A DNA stretch of 64,000 bases, from the NCBI RefSeq assembly GCF_030272615.1, contig NC_081410.1:257285533-257349532 (forward strand). Reading direction: 5' to 3'. Positions 10,728 to 22,385 of the stretch are shown here, one piece after another; position 1 is the stretch's first letter, and each line of letters begins with the position of its first letter. Below the pieces are notes generated by a model. That model worked only from the letters and a program-made list of their open reading frames with translations, was not told the DNA's origin and searched no databases. Both the position numbers and the translations under genes were made by a program. This stretch comes from Cryptomeria japonica (Eukaryota > Streptophyta > Pinopsida > Cupressales > Cupressaceae).

Positions 10728-11980
10728 TGTTGGGTCTCAAATCAACAGATTGGATAGGTTCTAAGGAAATGCCAACTCCTATGATCAAACCCTCCAATTG
10801 ACTTGGCCAACTTATAGAGTGAACCTATTTGGTTACTAACTCTCTCACTTTAGGCTCTGCAAGACCTAGGCGGGTATACCTACTCACTAGTTGTTCCTTC
10901 AACTAATGCTTTTTATAACAGATTTAGTGTCTTAATCTGATATCTCCTAGTCATAGAATGACATAAGTTTCTTAAACAAATTGATTTCAGATGTGTGTAT
11001 TGATCTATGTATCTTACAAATTATATATCTTACACTTTGGCTAAATTACCTACTATACCTACTCTACTAATCCTAATGCTTAAAAGTAAAGGGCAACTGG
11101 TATGGTTAAAGGGTTTGTTTACAAATGATCAGTGCCTTTCCTCTTATTTGGGCTACAGAGTCTTATATTTTTTCAGGACTTATTGTGTAAATTTATGAGA
11201 CAGTTTTTAAACCCACCCCCTCTCGGCGAGTCTGTCAGTTACTGTTTCTTATGAGCTCTACTTCAATGTCTATATTGTAAACCGCTTGAATGAATTTAAC
11301 CCTAACTTTAAGAGACCATCCAAGGAAGAAATACATGGAACAATTACAATTCACAAGTAAATCTTTTTTTATCCAAATCTACAATATGAAACACAAAATT
11401 TCACTGGAAGAACACAAATAACCTTATCTCCTTTAGATAATATCACAAGCAACTGCCTTCTAAAAATAGGTTAACTCTCAACACATATGAGAAAGAAAAT
11501 GCATCTGGTTATTTTTGATAAAAAGTTTAAAAGTACAAAATTGCCTCCACCTCTTGTATCTCTATTCTCTTTTTTTCCTTTTACATTTTACATCACACAT
11601 ATATATGTGGTTGAATGGTTTTCATACCCCTTTGGGTGAAAAGACATCCCCCTTTTAAATAAAAATAATTCCAAATCCCGAAATTGCCTTAGTTTATGTA
11701 ATTAATTGTCACTTTACAAGTTGTTTAGGCATATTAGAGGTATTTTAAGGCTATTTTATGGGTATATAATGGATAAATGGTCTTTAAATGATGTAAATAC
11801 CCCCTTTGGTGCTTCACACTCCATTTTTTATGCCCATTATTGTGTTTATGTTATGGTTTCATATTGTGCAACAAATATAAAATATATTACTTATACCTAT
11901 TCAATATATATTTAGAATTTTTCTTGCTCCTTGTCTTGGAATTTGGAATTCTAAAAATTGCAAATTTTAGGGTTCCAATA
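10728..11980 (-). repeat. TRGAG-X left LTR
   Basis: This 1253-bp direct repeat of 13714-15137 ends TTCCAATA, where the other copy ends TTCCAACA. It contains only ATATATAT where the right copy has a long TA run. On the element's coding strand it is the 3' LTR. Confidence 0.92.
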
Positions 11981-12060
11981 GTGGCTCTGTCTGGGGATGG
12001 ATGCCCCTTGTGGGCATAGCAAGAATTCAGATCGCTGGTAGAGCAGACCATGTGCCTAAT

Positions 12061-13569
12061 TCATTGACCTGTTTTGGTGGCCTCAAGCCCAAAAACTGAA
12101 CACCAATTCTTTCCTCTATCAAACATCTGATTCTCATCATGAAGTAGTATAAAAACTTTGAAATTAGTGATATCACCTAATTGGCAATTCCTGTCATAAG
12201 ATGCATTATCCATCCTTATTTTATAAGGATTCTTTATTTCACCTGGATTACCATTATCCCCTATTCCATAGGAAATGATATTTATACTTTTACAAAAGTT
12301 TGCTTCTTGTGGCATCCGCATATTCTTCATCTCTATTTTATTGGAATGTTGCATATTATCTAACTGGTACTTCTTTTCACCTTTTATTTTATCTCTATGT
12401 GATGTACCTTCCTTTTGTAACTCTCATATTTTTGTGGTCCTTTTATCACGTGACTTAGTCATATTATTACCCATGTTGTCTTCACACATGTTTGTATTGT
12501 CCATACTGTTTGCAATTTTTTCTTCTTCATCATATAAAGGATTTGAGAATACATGAAAATCCTTTTCACACATACCTTGGCAGTAGGGAATATGATTTTC
12601 CTCTATCACTTCATCACATAAGGGGTTTGAAAATATTTGAAAGCCATTTTCAAATTCGCATACCTCTTCTTTATCAATTGTATCATCAAGGTACTCAAGT
12701 ATGGATTCACTTTCCTCATGACTGGTACAATACTCTTCATCAATGTTAGCAACAATTTCTTCAGGTTCTGACTTGTACTCACAAACATCATCAATTGCTT
12801 CTTCATCAAATGGGACTTCCAAAGGGATAACTGATTCTTCTATATAATTATCTTCATTTGCATCTCTTATGTTGATGTTACTTGTCTCACACAAATCATG
12901 TATTTTTTTATTCAATTCTTCAAGAATTGAACATGTTGATTCCAAACTATCAGACCCACATTCTCTCACGATCAATTCCTCCAGTATAGCTGAATTAAGT
13001 TGTATATTATCAAGCATTTGGAAATAAGTCACCATTATTCTGCCAATCAGTTTTTCTATAGATTCACCTTCCTTTCTTCTTATGTTGTAGATTGCATTGC
13101 CACAATCATAATCTGATTGAATTTGATGTTGGTATGGACAACCAATTGAAGGGCTAGCGGCTAAAGTGTTGTCCTCGATTACACCATAGAATTCTTCCAT
13201 GAACCACCACTCAAGTTCTTCCCATGATGAGATACTTTGTGGAGGTAACAAGCTGAATGACTGCTCTGCAACATCCTCCAATGTTAGCACCAACCATTTC
13301 ATGATCGTTTCTTCTAAGTAGATTATGAAGGTCTCAATAAACCAATAAAATGATTTTAGATGCCCAATTGGTGATTCCCTTTCATCTCCATGGAACCTCG
13401 GCATACAGATCTTCAACTCACAGGGAAATGCATATGGATACTCAAGGATGTTACTAAAATCCAATGGCTTAAATCTTCCTGGAATATTCTTGTCTCTTTG
13501 TGGCTGTGGTTGCCACTGTGCATATTTTTCTGAAGATGCTTCTCCATAAAAATATGGATATTGAAACAT
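12061..13569 (-). CDS. TRGAG-X gag-like protein, one internal stop
   Basis: The minus-strand frame from the ATG at 13569 is open for 381 residues to a TGA at 12424-12426. The same frame then continues open to 12061, giving about 502 codons with a single internal TGA. Residues around 55-135 (PRFHGDERESPIGHLKSFYW, then SWEELEWWFMEEFYG) look like the retrotransposon gag domain: a charged approach, helices, and W/F spacing before a short motif. IRRKEGESIEKLIGRI follows. The C-terminal half is very acidic. No zinc knuckle is seen. It probably coats element RNA. The TGA could be a C-to-T change at an Arg codon. The leader from the PBS is about 140 bp. Confidence 0.72.
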
Positions 13570-13696
13570 ACTGAATGCTACTGATCTTTTTCATTTAATT
13601 TTCCTTTTTACAGAGTCGCCACCTCTTTCCTAGAGGACATAAGATATTTATTTCTTCTGAGTTCTCTCCCACAGTAGAGTCTTAATAATTCTTCCC

Positions 13697-13713
13697 CAGC
13701 AGAGTCGCCAATC
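13697..13713 (-). promoter_or_regulatory. TRGAG-X primer binding site (minus strand)
   Basis: Read on the minus strand, the LTR end GACCCAACA is followed by GAT and then TGGCGACTCTGCTGGGGA. A TGG-starting tract at this spot is the expected PBS form and supports minus orientation. It resembles PBSs of other plant gypsy-related elements. Confidence 0.7.
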
Positions 13714-14888
13714 TGTTGGGTCTCAAATCAACAGATTGGATAGGTTCTAAGGAAATGCCAACTCCTATGATCAAACCCTCCAATTGACTTGGCCAACTTA
13801 TAGAGTGAACCTATTTGGTTACTAACTCTCTCACTTTAGGCTCTGCAGGACCTAGGCGGGTATACCTACTCACTAGTTGTTCCTTCAACTAATGCTTTTT
13901 ATAGCAGATTTAGTGTCTTAATCTGATATCTCCTAGTCATAGAATGGCATAAGTTTCTTAAACAAACTGATTTCAGATGTGTGTATTGATCTATGTATCT
14001 TACAAAGTATATATCTTACACTTTGGCTAAATTACCTACTATACCTACTCTACTAATCCTAATGCTTAAAAGTAAAGGGTAACTGGTATGGTTAAAGAGT
14101 TTGTTTACAAATGATCAATGCCTTTCCTCTTATTTGGGCTACAGAGTCTTATATTTTTTCAGGACTTATTGTGTAAATTTATGAGACAGTTTTTAAACCC
14201 ACCCCCTCTCGGCGAGTCTGTCAGTTACTGTTTCTTATGAGCTCTACTTCAATGTCTATATTGTAAACCGCTTGAATGAATTTAACCCTAACTTTAAGAG
14301 ACCATCCAAGGAAGAAATACATGGAACAATTACAATTCACAAGTAAATCTTTTTTTATCCAAATCTACAATATGAAACACAAAATTTCACTGGAAGAACA
14401 CAAATAACCTTATCTCCTTTAGATAATATCACAAGCAACTGCCTTCTAAAAAATAGGTTAACTCTCAACACATATGAGAAAGAAAATGCAACTGGTTATT
14501 TTTGATAAAAAGTTTAAAAGTACAAAATTGCCTCCACCTCTTGTATCTCTATTCTCTTTTTTTCCTTTTACATTTTACATCACAAATATATGTGTGGTTG
14601 AATGGTTTTCATACCCCTTTGGGTGAAAAGACATCACCCTTTTAAATAAAAATAATTCCAAATCCCGAAATTGCCTTAGTTTATGTAATTAATTGTCACT
14701 TTACAAGTTGTTTAGGCATATTAGAGGTATTTTAAGGCTATTTTATGGGTATATAATGGATAAATGATCTTTAAATGATGTAAATACCCCCTTTGGTGCT
14801 TCACACTCCATTTTTTATGCCCATTATTGTGCTTATGTTATGGTTTCATATTGTGCAACAAATATAAAATATATTACTTATACCTATT

Positions 14889-14972
<84 letters not shown>

Positions 14973-15137
14973 ATATATATATATATGTATGTATATATAT
15001 GTATATATATATGTATATATATATATGTATATATATATATGTATATATATATATATGTATATATATATTTAGAATTTTTCTTGCTCCTTGTCTTGGAATT
15101 TGGAATTCTAAAAATTGCAAATTTTAGGGTTCCAACA
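13714..15137 (-). repeat. TRGAG-X right LTR with expanded TA microsatellite
   Basis: This copy is 1424 bp against 1253 bp for the left LTR. The difference is almost wholly the TA/TATG tract. It ends GGTTCCAACA at 15137. On the coding strand this is the 5' LTR. Confidence 0.92.
14890..15068. repeat. (TA)n / (TATG) microsatellite
   Basis: A long TA dinucleotide run grades into TATATATG repeats. The allelic position in the left LTR (about 11904-11911) has only a few TA units. The Ile/Tyr-rich ORFs predicted here are products of the repeat and not genes. Confidence 0.97.
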
Positions 15138-16525
15138 GATTACTTTGGAGAAATTTGGAAGTGTTGTCATTGATGTCAATTGCAACCAGTAATGAAGCAA
15201 GTATTTCAACTGGTAATGATACAGTAAAGCAACCGGTGATGATGCAGTGAAGATCAACTGGTAACCCTCAACCAATAACCCTAACTAGTTGAGATGCAAA
15301 ACCCTAACCGATGAAGTTTGGAGATCAGTTGTGATGATCTATGACCGAATGATGATCGGTGATGAAGATGTCACATAAGCATGTTGCATGTGATGAGTTT
15401 TGAAATGGATTTGGTGCATAAGTGATACCCATTTATCTTGGGAATGATCAAATGCATGGTATGAAGTGGCAAACATGTGATGAGTTACAGATTCAAAGTG
15501 TCGTGATCCAGGAATGGTTATAGATGCCTAGAAGAATGTAATGTTGATTGCATGTTATCTAATGGTCAAGATTGAACCGATATGTTTGTAATCTCTATGA
15601 AATTTGTAGGGTTTGTGTTTAGTTATCGACCTAATGTATTTTCTTATAAGGTCAATTATTTGTTTTAATGGAGTGTTGGCAATTTGGTTAAGTGTGAAAG
15701 TGATTGTTGCCAAACCAGGAGGTGTGTCTACAAAATGTTGTGAAGGCAAATAGGAGTTGTAAAGGATCTGATTCAGCAAGGAAGTGCTATTTCTAGATCA
15801 GTCAAGAACCTGGTGTTCTCTAACCATTACATCAATCAAATCCCTTAATCAGGTAAGCTTTAACAGGCTTGTTGTTGAAATCCTCTAACCAAGCGATCCA
15901 TTAGCTTGGATTTGAAATCCTCTACTGAGGTTTCCTTTAATAGGGTATTGCCTTTAACAAGGTATTTGTAGTCAATCCCTTAACCGAGTGGTCCTTAACC
16001 GGATTTGTTCGTAACATGACATTATTGTATAAGCTTCTAACAAGGCTTGGCTCCTAACAAGGCGAACTTTAGAAGAGTTCAAAATACTGGTGGGTATTCA
16101 TCCCCACCATAGTTTTTCCCATTTGGGTTTCCACGTGAAAAATCATTCTGTCAAGTGGTGAATGATTTTGTGGATGTGTTTTTGATATGGTTGATTTGAA
16201 TGACTGGTAAATCTACATAGATATATTTGAATGACCGAAAATTATCTGAAACATGTTTTTACTAGTATTAGTAAAGTGATTTAAGGATTTGACAAATGGT
16301 ATTTAAGTTTCAAGATCTATTGCATTATGTCACTCAGTATTAGGACAACTAGTAAAGTTTAACAATGCAGTTGCAGATTTGTCTGAGTATCTAAACCAAT
16401 ATGCTTTATGAGTTGATTCAGAGTTGAAATTGTGTTTGGTTAAAGTTTAGTTTATTTTCTATCTACTGATTCACCCCCCCTCTTAGTAGTTGACTGGATC
16501 TTTATAGTTCCATCATATTATAAAT

Positions 16526-16537
16526 TGGTATTAGAGC
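16526..16537 (+). promoter_or_regulatory. Copia-2 primer binding site
   Basis: TGGTATTAGAGC lies immediately after the 5' LTR. It is the copia initiator-Met type with one change. Confidence 0.85.
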
Positions 16538-16593
16538 ATTCCAAGTCCTCTTAAGTATAAGCCTAACATCTTGAGGAAAAGATCTAGGAGAAA

Positions 16594-17480
16594 ATGATGA
16601 AGAGAGAAGGTATGAAGTTTAATAGAGATAACTACAAAATCTGGAGTGATAGGATGAATATTTAAATCAAGAGCTTAGGAAGTCGATATTGGGATCAGGT
16701 TGTTACTAAGTATAACTTGCCTAGTGGAATTCTGATAGGTGATCAGAAGAAGGAGCAACAGGAGAACAATCAAGCATTGGAGGCCATCATCAGTACCTTG
16801 TCTGATTCAGAATATGTTGATGTTCATGGATTGGAAACTGCATATGAAGTTTGGAAGAAACTAGAAGAAATCTATTACGATGATGAGCTTGTAAATATTG
16901 CCAAGGAAGAGAGCCTAAGATGAAAATTTGATGACATGAGAATGGCTGAAGGTGAAAACATTCAATAGTATGGTCAGAGAATCAAGGAGATAGTTGGAGA
17001 AATCAAAAGTTCTAGAGGAACAGTGGAGGATGTCATGTGGTTAGAAAGGTGTTGAGAACCCTTCTATCGATCTACGCTATCAGAGTTGCAGCTATTCAAG
17101 AACTCAAATCTATTGGTAAGACAAAGGTAACTCTTGACTTTATCATTAGTAAATTAATTGCATTTGAATTAAATGGTTTTGATGGAAGTGTTCAGAGGTC
17201 ATAATCTACATTTAAAGCCTCATTCTCAACCCCACTGGTAAGGAAAAGTAGAGAAGCTAGTTATAGTCATGAATCCATATCCAGTAGAGAGGTAGATGAT
17301 GATGACAGTCTAATGGAACTTGAAGCATTGTTGGCCAACGGTTACCCAAATGTACCAGTAAGTATAGAGGTAAATTACCATTGAAATGTTTTGCATGCAA
17401 CTAGATAGGACATATTGTTGCTAACTATCCTAATGGATATAATGAGGAAAAATAAGAGAAATATAGGAAGTTCAAAGGAA
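16594..17480 (+). pseudogene. Copia-2 gag, broken
   Basis: The ATG at 16594 begins MMKREGMKFNRDNYKIWSDR, a typical copia gag opening, and meets a TAA within 25 codons. An open stretch at 16717-16920 carries LETAYEVWKKLEEIYYDDEL. The zinc knuckle near 17380-17425 is degenerate, with a TAG inside it and the last Cys replaced by Tyr. Gag would form the particle. Here it is dead by several stops and at least one frameshift. Confidence 0.8.
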
Positions 17481-17506
17481 AAGGAAAAATAAATTGTCTC
17501 ATTGCA

Positions 17507-18100
17507 GTGGATGGAGGTACTACAGATGATGAATCTGAGGGTGATGCAAATGAGGACATTGTCTTTGTTTCTATCAAAGAAGAGATATCAGATCAGAAGG
17601 CATTGGTTTCTCACTTGGATAGTTCAGATGACTGGATTATAGACAATGGCTGTTCACACCACATGACCGGTGACCGGAGTAAGTTTCTTACATTGGAGGA
17701 GTTTTATGGAGGTGTTGTCAGATTTGGGAATAACTCACCCTGCATGGTGAAAGGGAAAGGATCCATCTCACTGAATGGTAAGAGTAGTGCAGATGATGTC
17801 TACTAGGTTGAAGGTCTAAAACATAATATTTTTAGTGTTGCTCAACTCAATGACAAAGGTTACCTGTTAGAATTCAAGAATGGAGTTTACAAGATCTTTG
17901 GAAGAAAACTTGAAGTGATTGTAACCGGCAAACAAACTAGAGGTAACTTATTTCACTTAAACTCTAAATTCAATAGTTGTTTGATTGCAAAAGTTGAAGA
18001 TAGTTGGCTTTGGCATCGGAGGTTTTGTCATGTGAATTTTGATAACATTGTAAGAGTCAGCAAGTCAAAATCAATAAGAGGTTTGCCACAGTTGGACAAA
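17507..18100 (+). pseudogene. Copia-2 protease and GAG-pre-integrase
   Basis: DWIIDNGCSHHMTGDRSKF (about 17630-17690) is the copia protease active-site region, but the triad reads D-N-G rather than D-S-G or D-T-G. A TAG at 17804-17806 closes the first open stretch. GAG-pre-integrase follows in 17807-18100 with DSWLWHRRFCHVNFDNI (His of the zinc site). The D-N-G change alone would be expected to harm catalysis. Confidence 0.8.
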
Positions 18101-18159
18101 CCGGTGAATGCTCAGTTAGGGAAAATAACATCCTCAACTTTCAAGAGCAAATCTTTCTC

Positions 18160-18804
18160 AACTAAACATTTGCTAGATTTGGTTCATACTGACCTATGTG
18201 GACCAATAAGGACTAGGAGTATTCATGGAGATTGGTACTTCATGATATTTACCGATGACCTTCAAGGATGATGTGGGTCACATTCTTGAAAGACAAGACA
18301 GAAGCATTCAGCAAATTTAAGGCATTCAAAGCCTTGGTTGAGAATGAAAGTGGAAAGAAGATAAAATGCTTAAGAAATGATCAAGATCGTGAATTTACTT
18401 TAGAGGAATTCACTAGATATTGTGAAAATAATGGAATCAAGAGGCAACTATCTGCACCAAGGACACCATGGCAGAATGGTATTGCAGAAAGGACCAACCG
18501 GTCAGTAGTTGAAGCAGCTAGGACTATACTAATTAAAGAAGGTATAGCTAAGAAATTTTGGAGAGAAGCTATCAGCACAGTTGTTTACACAATGAACCGA
18601 ATACTGGTTAAAAGAGGTAAAGATAAAACACCCTATACATACTGGTATGGTAGATCACCTAATGTCAGTTACTTCAAAATATTTGGTAGCAGATGTTTTA
18701 TTAAAAGAAGTGATTATATTGGTAAGTTTGATGCCAAAAGTGATGAAGGCATATTTCTTGGTTACTCCACCAAGAGAAAATCTTACAAGTGCTACAACAA
18801 CTAG
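18160..18804 (+). pseudogene. Copia-2 integrase core, one frameshift
   Basis: LLDLVHTDLCGPIRTRSIHG (first catalytic Asp) runs to a stop at 18269-18271. The frame then shifts to 18268-18804, which is open for 178 residues and shows KIKCLRNDQDREFTLEEF (second Asp) and APRTPWQNGIAERTNRSV (catalytic Glu). It ends in FDAKSDEGIFLGYSTKRKSY. This is the best-kept catalytic domain of the copia elements in the window. Confidence 0.85.
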
Positions 18805-19199
18805 ACTAAGAAAATCATTGAAAGTGTCAATGTTCGAGTTGATGAATTTCCTAAAAAATCAGAAGAAACGAGCAAGGAGAAGGAAGAAGAAGAACCTAAC
18901 ACACTGTTTTTGGAACCGAAACCGGTAAAGTCAGAAGTTGGATAACTGAACATAGAAGCCCCAGTTCAACCGGAACAAGAAGGTCCAACAGAACTTGAAG
19001 AAAGTGAAGAAGAAGGAGAACCTGAAAAATCAAGATCATGGTATGCCAAGGTATGTCAGACTCAATCATAGCCCTGATCAGATTATTGGAGAAAAGAATG
19101 CAGGTGTGCTAACTAGAACAAGGCTTAAAGAAAACTCATGTATGATCTCCACCATTAAGCCTAGAATTGCAAAATAAGCCTTTGCAGATGAAGACTAGA

Positions 19200-20160
19200 T
19201 CAAGGCAATAGAAGAAGAACTTGACTAGATAGAGAAGAATAATACTTGGTCATTGGTACCCAAACTAGAAAACAAGAATGTAATATGTACAAAGTGGGTA
19301 TTTAGAAAAAAGTTGAATGAAGATGGAGTAGTGGTTAGGAATAAAGCCAGACTGGTATGCAAAGGATATGCACAAGAGGAAGGTGAAAATTATGGTGAGA
19401 CATTTGCACTAGTAGCAAGATTGGAAGGAGTAAGGACTTTACTTGCATTTGCAGCCTACAAAGGATTTAAAGTGTATCAGATGGATGTTAAGTCAACATT
19501 TTTAAATGGAATATTGGAAGAAGAAGTCTACATAGAACAACCAAATGGTTATGCATTAACTGAAGAAAAGGATATGGTGTGCAAGTTACATAAGGCACTT
19601 TATGGTTTGAAACAAGCACCAAGAGCATGGTATGAAAGATTGCACTCTCACTTAGTAAAGATAGGTTTTCAAAGAACTAGTGAAGACAGTATTATATATC
19701 TCAAGACAAAAGGAGATAAGATACTGGTAAGTGAGGTATTTGTTGATGTGTCATGGTTTTGCTAATAAAATGAAGAATGAGTGTGAGATGTCACTGGTAG
19801 GTGAGATAAAAAAAATTCATAGGTTTGCAAATCCAATAGATGAAGGAAGGTATTTTTATCACACAATCCAAGTATGTGAAGGAAGTGTTAAGAACTTTTG
19901 GAATGGGAGACTGTAAACCAGTTGGAACACCACTAGTTACAGGTTGTAAATTGTCAAAGGAAGATGATTTTGCACCAGTTGATGAAAAGGAATATAGATC
20001 CATGATATGTAAGCTACATTATGTTGTCCACAATAGACCGAACATTGCTCATGCAGTAGGATTGGTTGCCATATTTAAGAAAATCCTGAAGGAGTCACAC
20101 ATGGTTGCAACTAAAAGAATTTTTAGATACTTGAAAGGCAATATAGATTATGGATTATAG
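19200..20160 (+). pseudogene. Copia-2 reverse transcriptase, frameshifted at the catalytic box
   Basis: 19253-19765 encodes KWVFRKKLNEDGVVV, ARLVCKGYAQEEG, YQMDVKSTFLNGILEEEVY and KALYGLKQAPRAWYERL, all clear copia RT blocks. At the expected YVDD the reading is FVDV followed by a shift near 19745. The protein resumes at about 19840-20160 (QSKYVKEVLRTFGMGDCKPV, then RPNIAHAVGLVAIF). The frameshift removes the catalytic aspartate pair. Confidence 0.85.
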
Positions 20161-20640
20161 TATCCATATGTAGGTGACTTTGACTTAAAAGTCTATACCG
20201 ATGTAGATTGGGCAGGAAAATTTGATGATAGGAAGAGTACAATCAAAGGAGCATTTTTTATTGGAGGCAGATTAGTATCTTGGAGTAGCAAGAAACATAG
20301 TTGTATCTCTCAATCAACAACAAAAGTTGATTATGTTGCATCTTACATAAATTGTACCCAAGCAATCTAGATGAAACATATATTGGAAGGTTTCAAACTG
20401 AAGATATCAAAACCGGTAAGAATTTTATGTGATAACACAAGTGCTATAAAATATTTCAAATAACCCAGTGTTGCATGCTAGGACAAAGCATATAGAGTTG
20501 AAGTATCATTTCTTGAGAGAGAAAGTTCAAAGCAAGGATGTGCCACTGGAGCATGTTTCCACTAAAGAATAGCTAGGGGATATTTTTACTAAGCCTCTGC
20601 CTAAGGCTACATTTGAATATCTTAGAGGTAAGTTAGGGGT
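20161..20640 (+). pseudogene. Copia-2 RNase H, broken
   Basis: After a TAG at 20158-20160 the sequence encodes LKVYTDVDWAGKFDDRKST (catalytic Asp), GGRLVSWSSKKHSCISQSTT and ILCDNTSAIKYFK, followed by stops. The tail to about 20640 matches the C-terminal copia region ending before the PPT. The Gypsy-1 insertion follows about 210 bp later. Confidence 0.8.
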
Positions 20641-20852
20641 TGTACCCCTACATGAAGTCAATTAAGAAGATAGGGAAGCCATCAATCCCAGAGCCTTTTG
20701 AAAATCTTGAAGATGGATTGGTGAAGAATTGAGCTAATCCACAAGGGGAGCAACTAATTGCAGATCGGTGAAGCATGGATGAGAACCAAAATGGTTTACC
20801 TCACTTCAGCATTATTGTCAAAGGGGGAGAAGAAATGTATATGATTGATAAC

Positions 20853-22013
20853 TGTATACACCTAAATTTGGCTATGAGCAATTAAATAAATATTTTATAT
20901 TTATTTAATAATTATTCGTCTATTAAATAGTTAATTTAAAAAGATTAATTCATTTCATGTCTTTCTATTAATTAATATTTTATTAATTAATTCATTTATC
21001 CTATTCTTCTAATTAATTAAATATCTAATATTTAATTATCTTATTCCTCAAGTTAATTAAATATCGAATATTTAATTATCTTCTCCAGTCAATTAAATAT
21101 CCAATATTTAATGGTTATTCTCCTATCCTATAGTCTCAACTATTAAATGATTTCCTAAATTATTTAATCCCTTTATCCAACTCACCCTCTATCTCCACTT
21201 CATCTTCCCTTTGCCAACTCATCAAACATGTGGCTAAGGAAATTAATATTTCATAAATATTAATTCATGATTTATCCTCAACTTCCAAAATTATTGAAAT
21301 TGTGTATGTACACACATTTCATAACCATTTCCTATATTCTCTCCAACACACCCTACATCTTGGGAAGGAATTGAGTCCACTTGTCCTACCATGCCTAAAT
21401 TTCCTCCAACCATCTCTAGATTCCCTCAGTCAGCAACCCAGTCAAGGTGAGATGAGTGACACTTGTCTTCTCCTTCCCCCTTTCTCTCAACCTTCACCTT
21501 TGCTCATAGCCATTCAAATCTGTAGATCTGATCATGACCGTTGATCTAAGCCACATCATCTAATCCTCTCAAAGCCTATAAAATCAAGAGCTTCAGTTGA
21601 GAGAAAGTTAGTCTTCAAAATAGTTTTTCAATTAATCATATGCATTCGTGAGTTTTTGAAGCAAATAGCAAATATCATTTTAGCAATATAATCATATAGA
21701 ATTATCATTTTAGCATAATCATGTAGCTTTGCATATCATACTATCAATTAACTACAAGTTATCAGTCCATTCTTCATATGACATCTTGGAGGCCAATAGT
21801 GCATTGTCTGAGAGCACACCATCTGCAACTAGGAACAATGGAGTTAGAACACAATGAGACATAAGCCTTGAAGGTAAAATAGTGTTTTATTTTAATATTT
21901 ATTTCATGCAGTTTCATTGGTGGATTTTGGATTTCCTGTATGCATTTCCATTCTATTTTGTGAAACTAACTTATTACAGGTAATATTCTAAGGATGAAAT
22001 TCAAGCTCACACA
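20853..22013 (+). repeat. Gypsy-1 5' LTR
   Basis: The 1161-bp repeat starts TGTATACACCTAAAT and ends GCTCACACA. It is AT-rich, with many ATTTAATTA-type blocks in the first 400 bp. CCTATAAAATCAAGAGC near 21570 is a plausible TATA region. The two LTR copies are collinear apart from small indels. Confidence 0.93.
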
Positions 22014-22016
22014 TTT

Positions 22017-22033
22017 TGGCACCCATCGTGGGG
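22017..22033 (+). promoter_or_regulatory. Gypsy-1 primer binding site
   Basis: TGGCACCCATCGTGGGG lies three bases after the LTR. Gypsy-2 has TGGCGCCCACCGTGGGG at the same place, so the two elements probably use the same tRNA primer. I do not assign the tRNA. Confidence 0.82.
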
Positions 22034-22118
22034 TTGGACCTCGCATATACCTTTAAAAATATCAAAAAAAATAAAATTAACACATTTGTAATGCAGATTC
22101 ACGCATATGTCAATTTTG

Positions 22119-22385
22119 ATAGCGCTTTTGCATTGTAGGTTAGCGCTTTTGCATCATAGGTTAGCGCATATGTCATTTAGGTTAGTGTTTTTGTCAGAAA
22201 ATTAGCGCTTTTGCATCATAGATTAGCGCATATGTCATGCAGGTTACCGCTTGTGTCAGAAGATTAGAGCTTTTGCATAATAGGTTAGCGCATAGGTCAT
22301 GCAGGTTAGCACTTTTGCAATGCAGGTTAGCGCTTTTGTAACATAGGTTAGCGCTTTTGCATCGTAGGTTAGCGCATTTGACAAA
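22119..22385 (+). repeat. Gypsy-1 leader repeat array (GCGCTTTTGCAT / GCGCATATG)
   Basis: About 12-13 units of 20-24 bp, such as GGTTAGCGCTTTTGCATC and GGTTAGCGCATATGTCAT, lie just downstream of the PBS. Two sub-types alternate irregularly. The same motifs recur at 35500-35790 on the opposite strand, upstream of the antisense ORF. Confidence 0.88.

Larger units (their letters stand above)
10728..15137 (-). mobile_element. TRGAG-X, 4.4-kb LTR element carrying only a gag-like ORF
   Basis: Two direct LTRs (10728-11980 and 13714-15137) start TGTTGGGTCTCAAATC. The element is flanked by GATTG (10723-10727) and GATTA (15138-15142). The uninterrupted site is in the other Copia-2 LTR at 37628-37632. 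The 1.7-kb interior holds one long minus-strand ORF with a gag domain and no protease, RT or integrase. This matches the class described as terminal-repeat elements with a GAG domain (TR-GAG), which need an autonomous partner. The LTRs differ at only about 15 sites by eye apart from a microsatellite, so it is among the youngest layers. Confidence 0.85.
10706..16523 (+). repeat. Copia-2 5' LTR interrupted by TRGAG-X
   Basis: 10706-10727 plus 15138-16523 align with the 3' LTR 37611-38984. That leaves about 1.4 kb of LTR after removing the 4.4-kb insertion. Shared landmarks are GTGTTGTCATTGATGTCAAT, the TTAACNGGT-rich stretch (about 15830-16030) and the block GGGTATTCATCCCCACC near 16093. Confidence 0.88.

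Noticed and set aside
10728-14900. Large tandem duplication or assembly artefact (10728-11980 against 13714-15137)
   Set aside because: The copies are direct LTRs with TG...CA ends, a PBS and a flanking duplication, and the site without the element is present at 37628-37632.
14827-15173. Several ORFs rich in Ile and Tyr on both strands
   Set aside because: They are translations of the TA/TATG microsatellite in the TRGAG-X right LTR.
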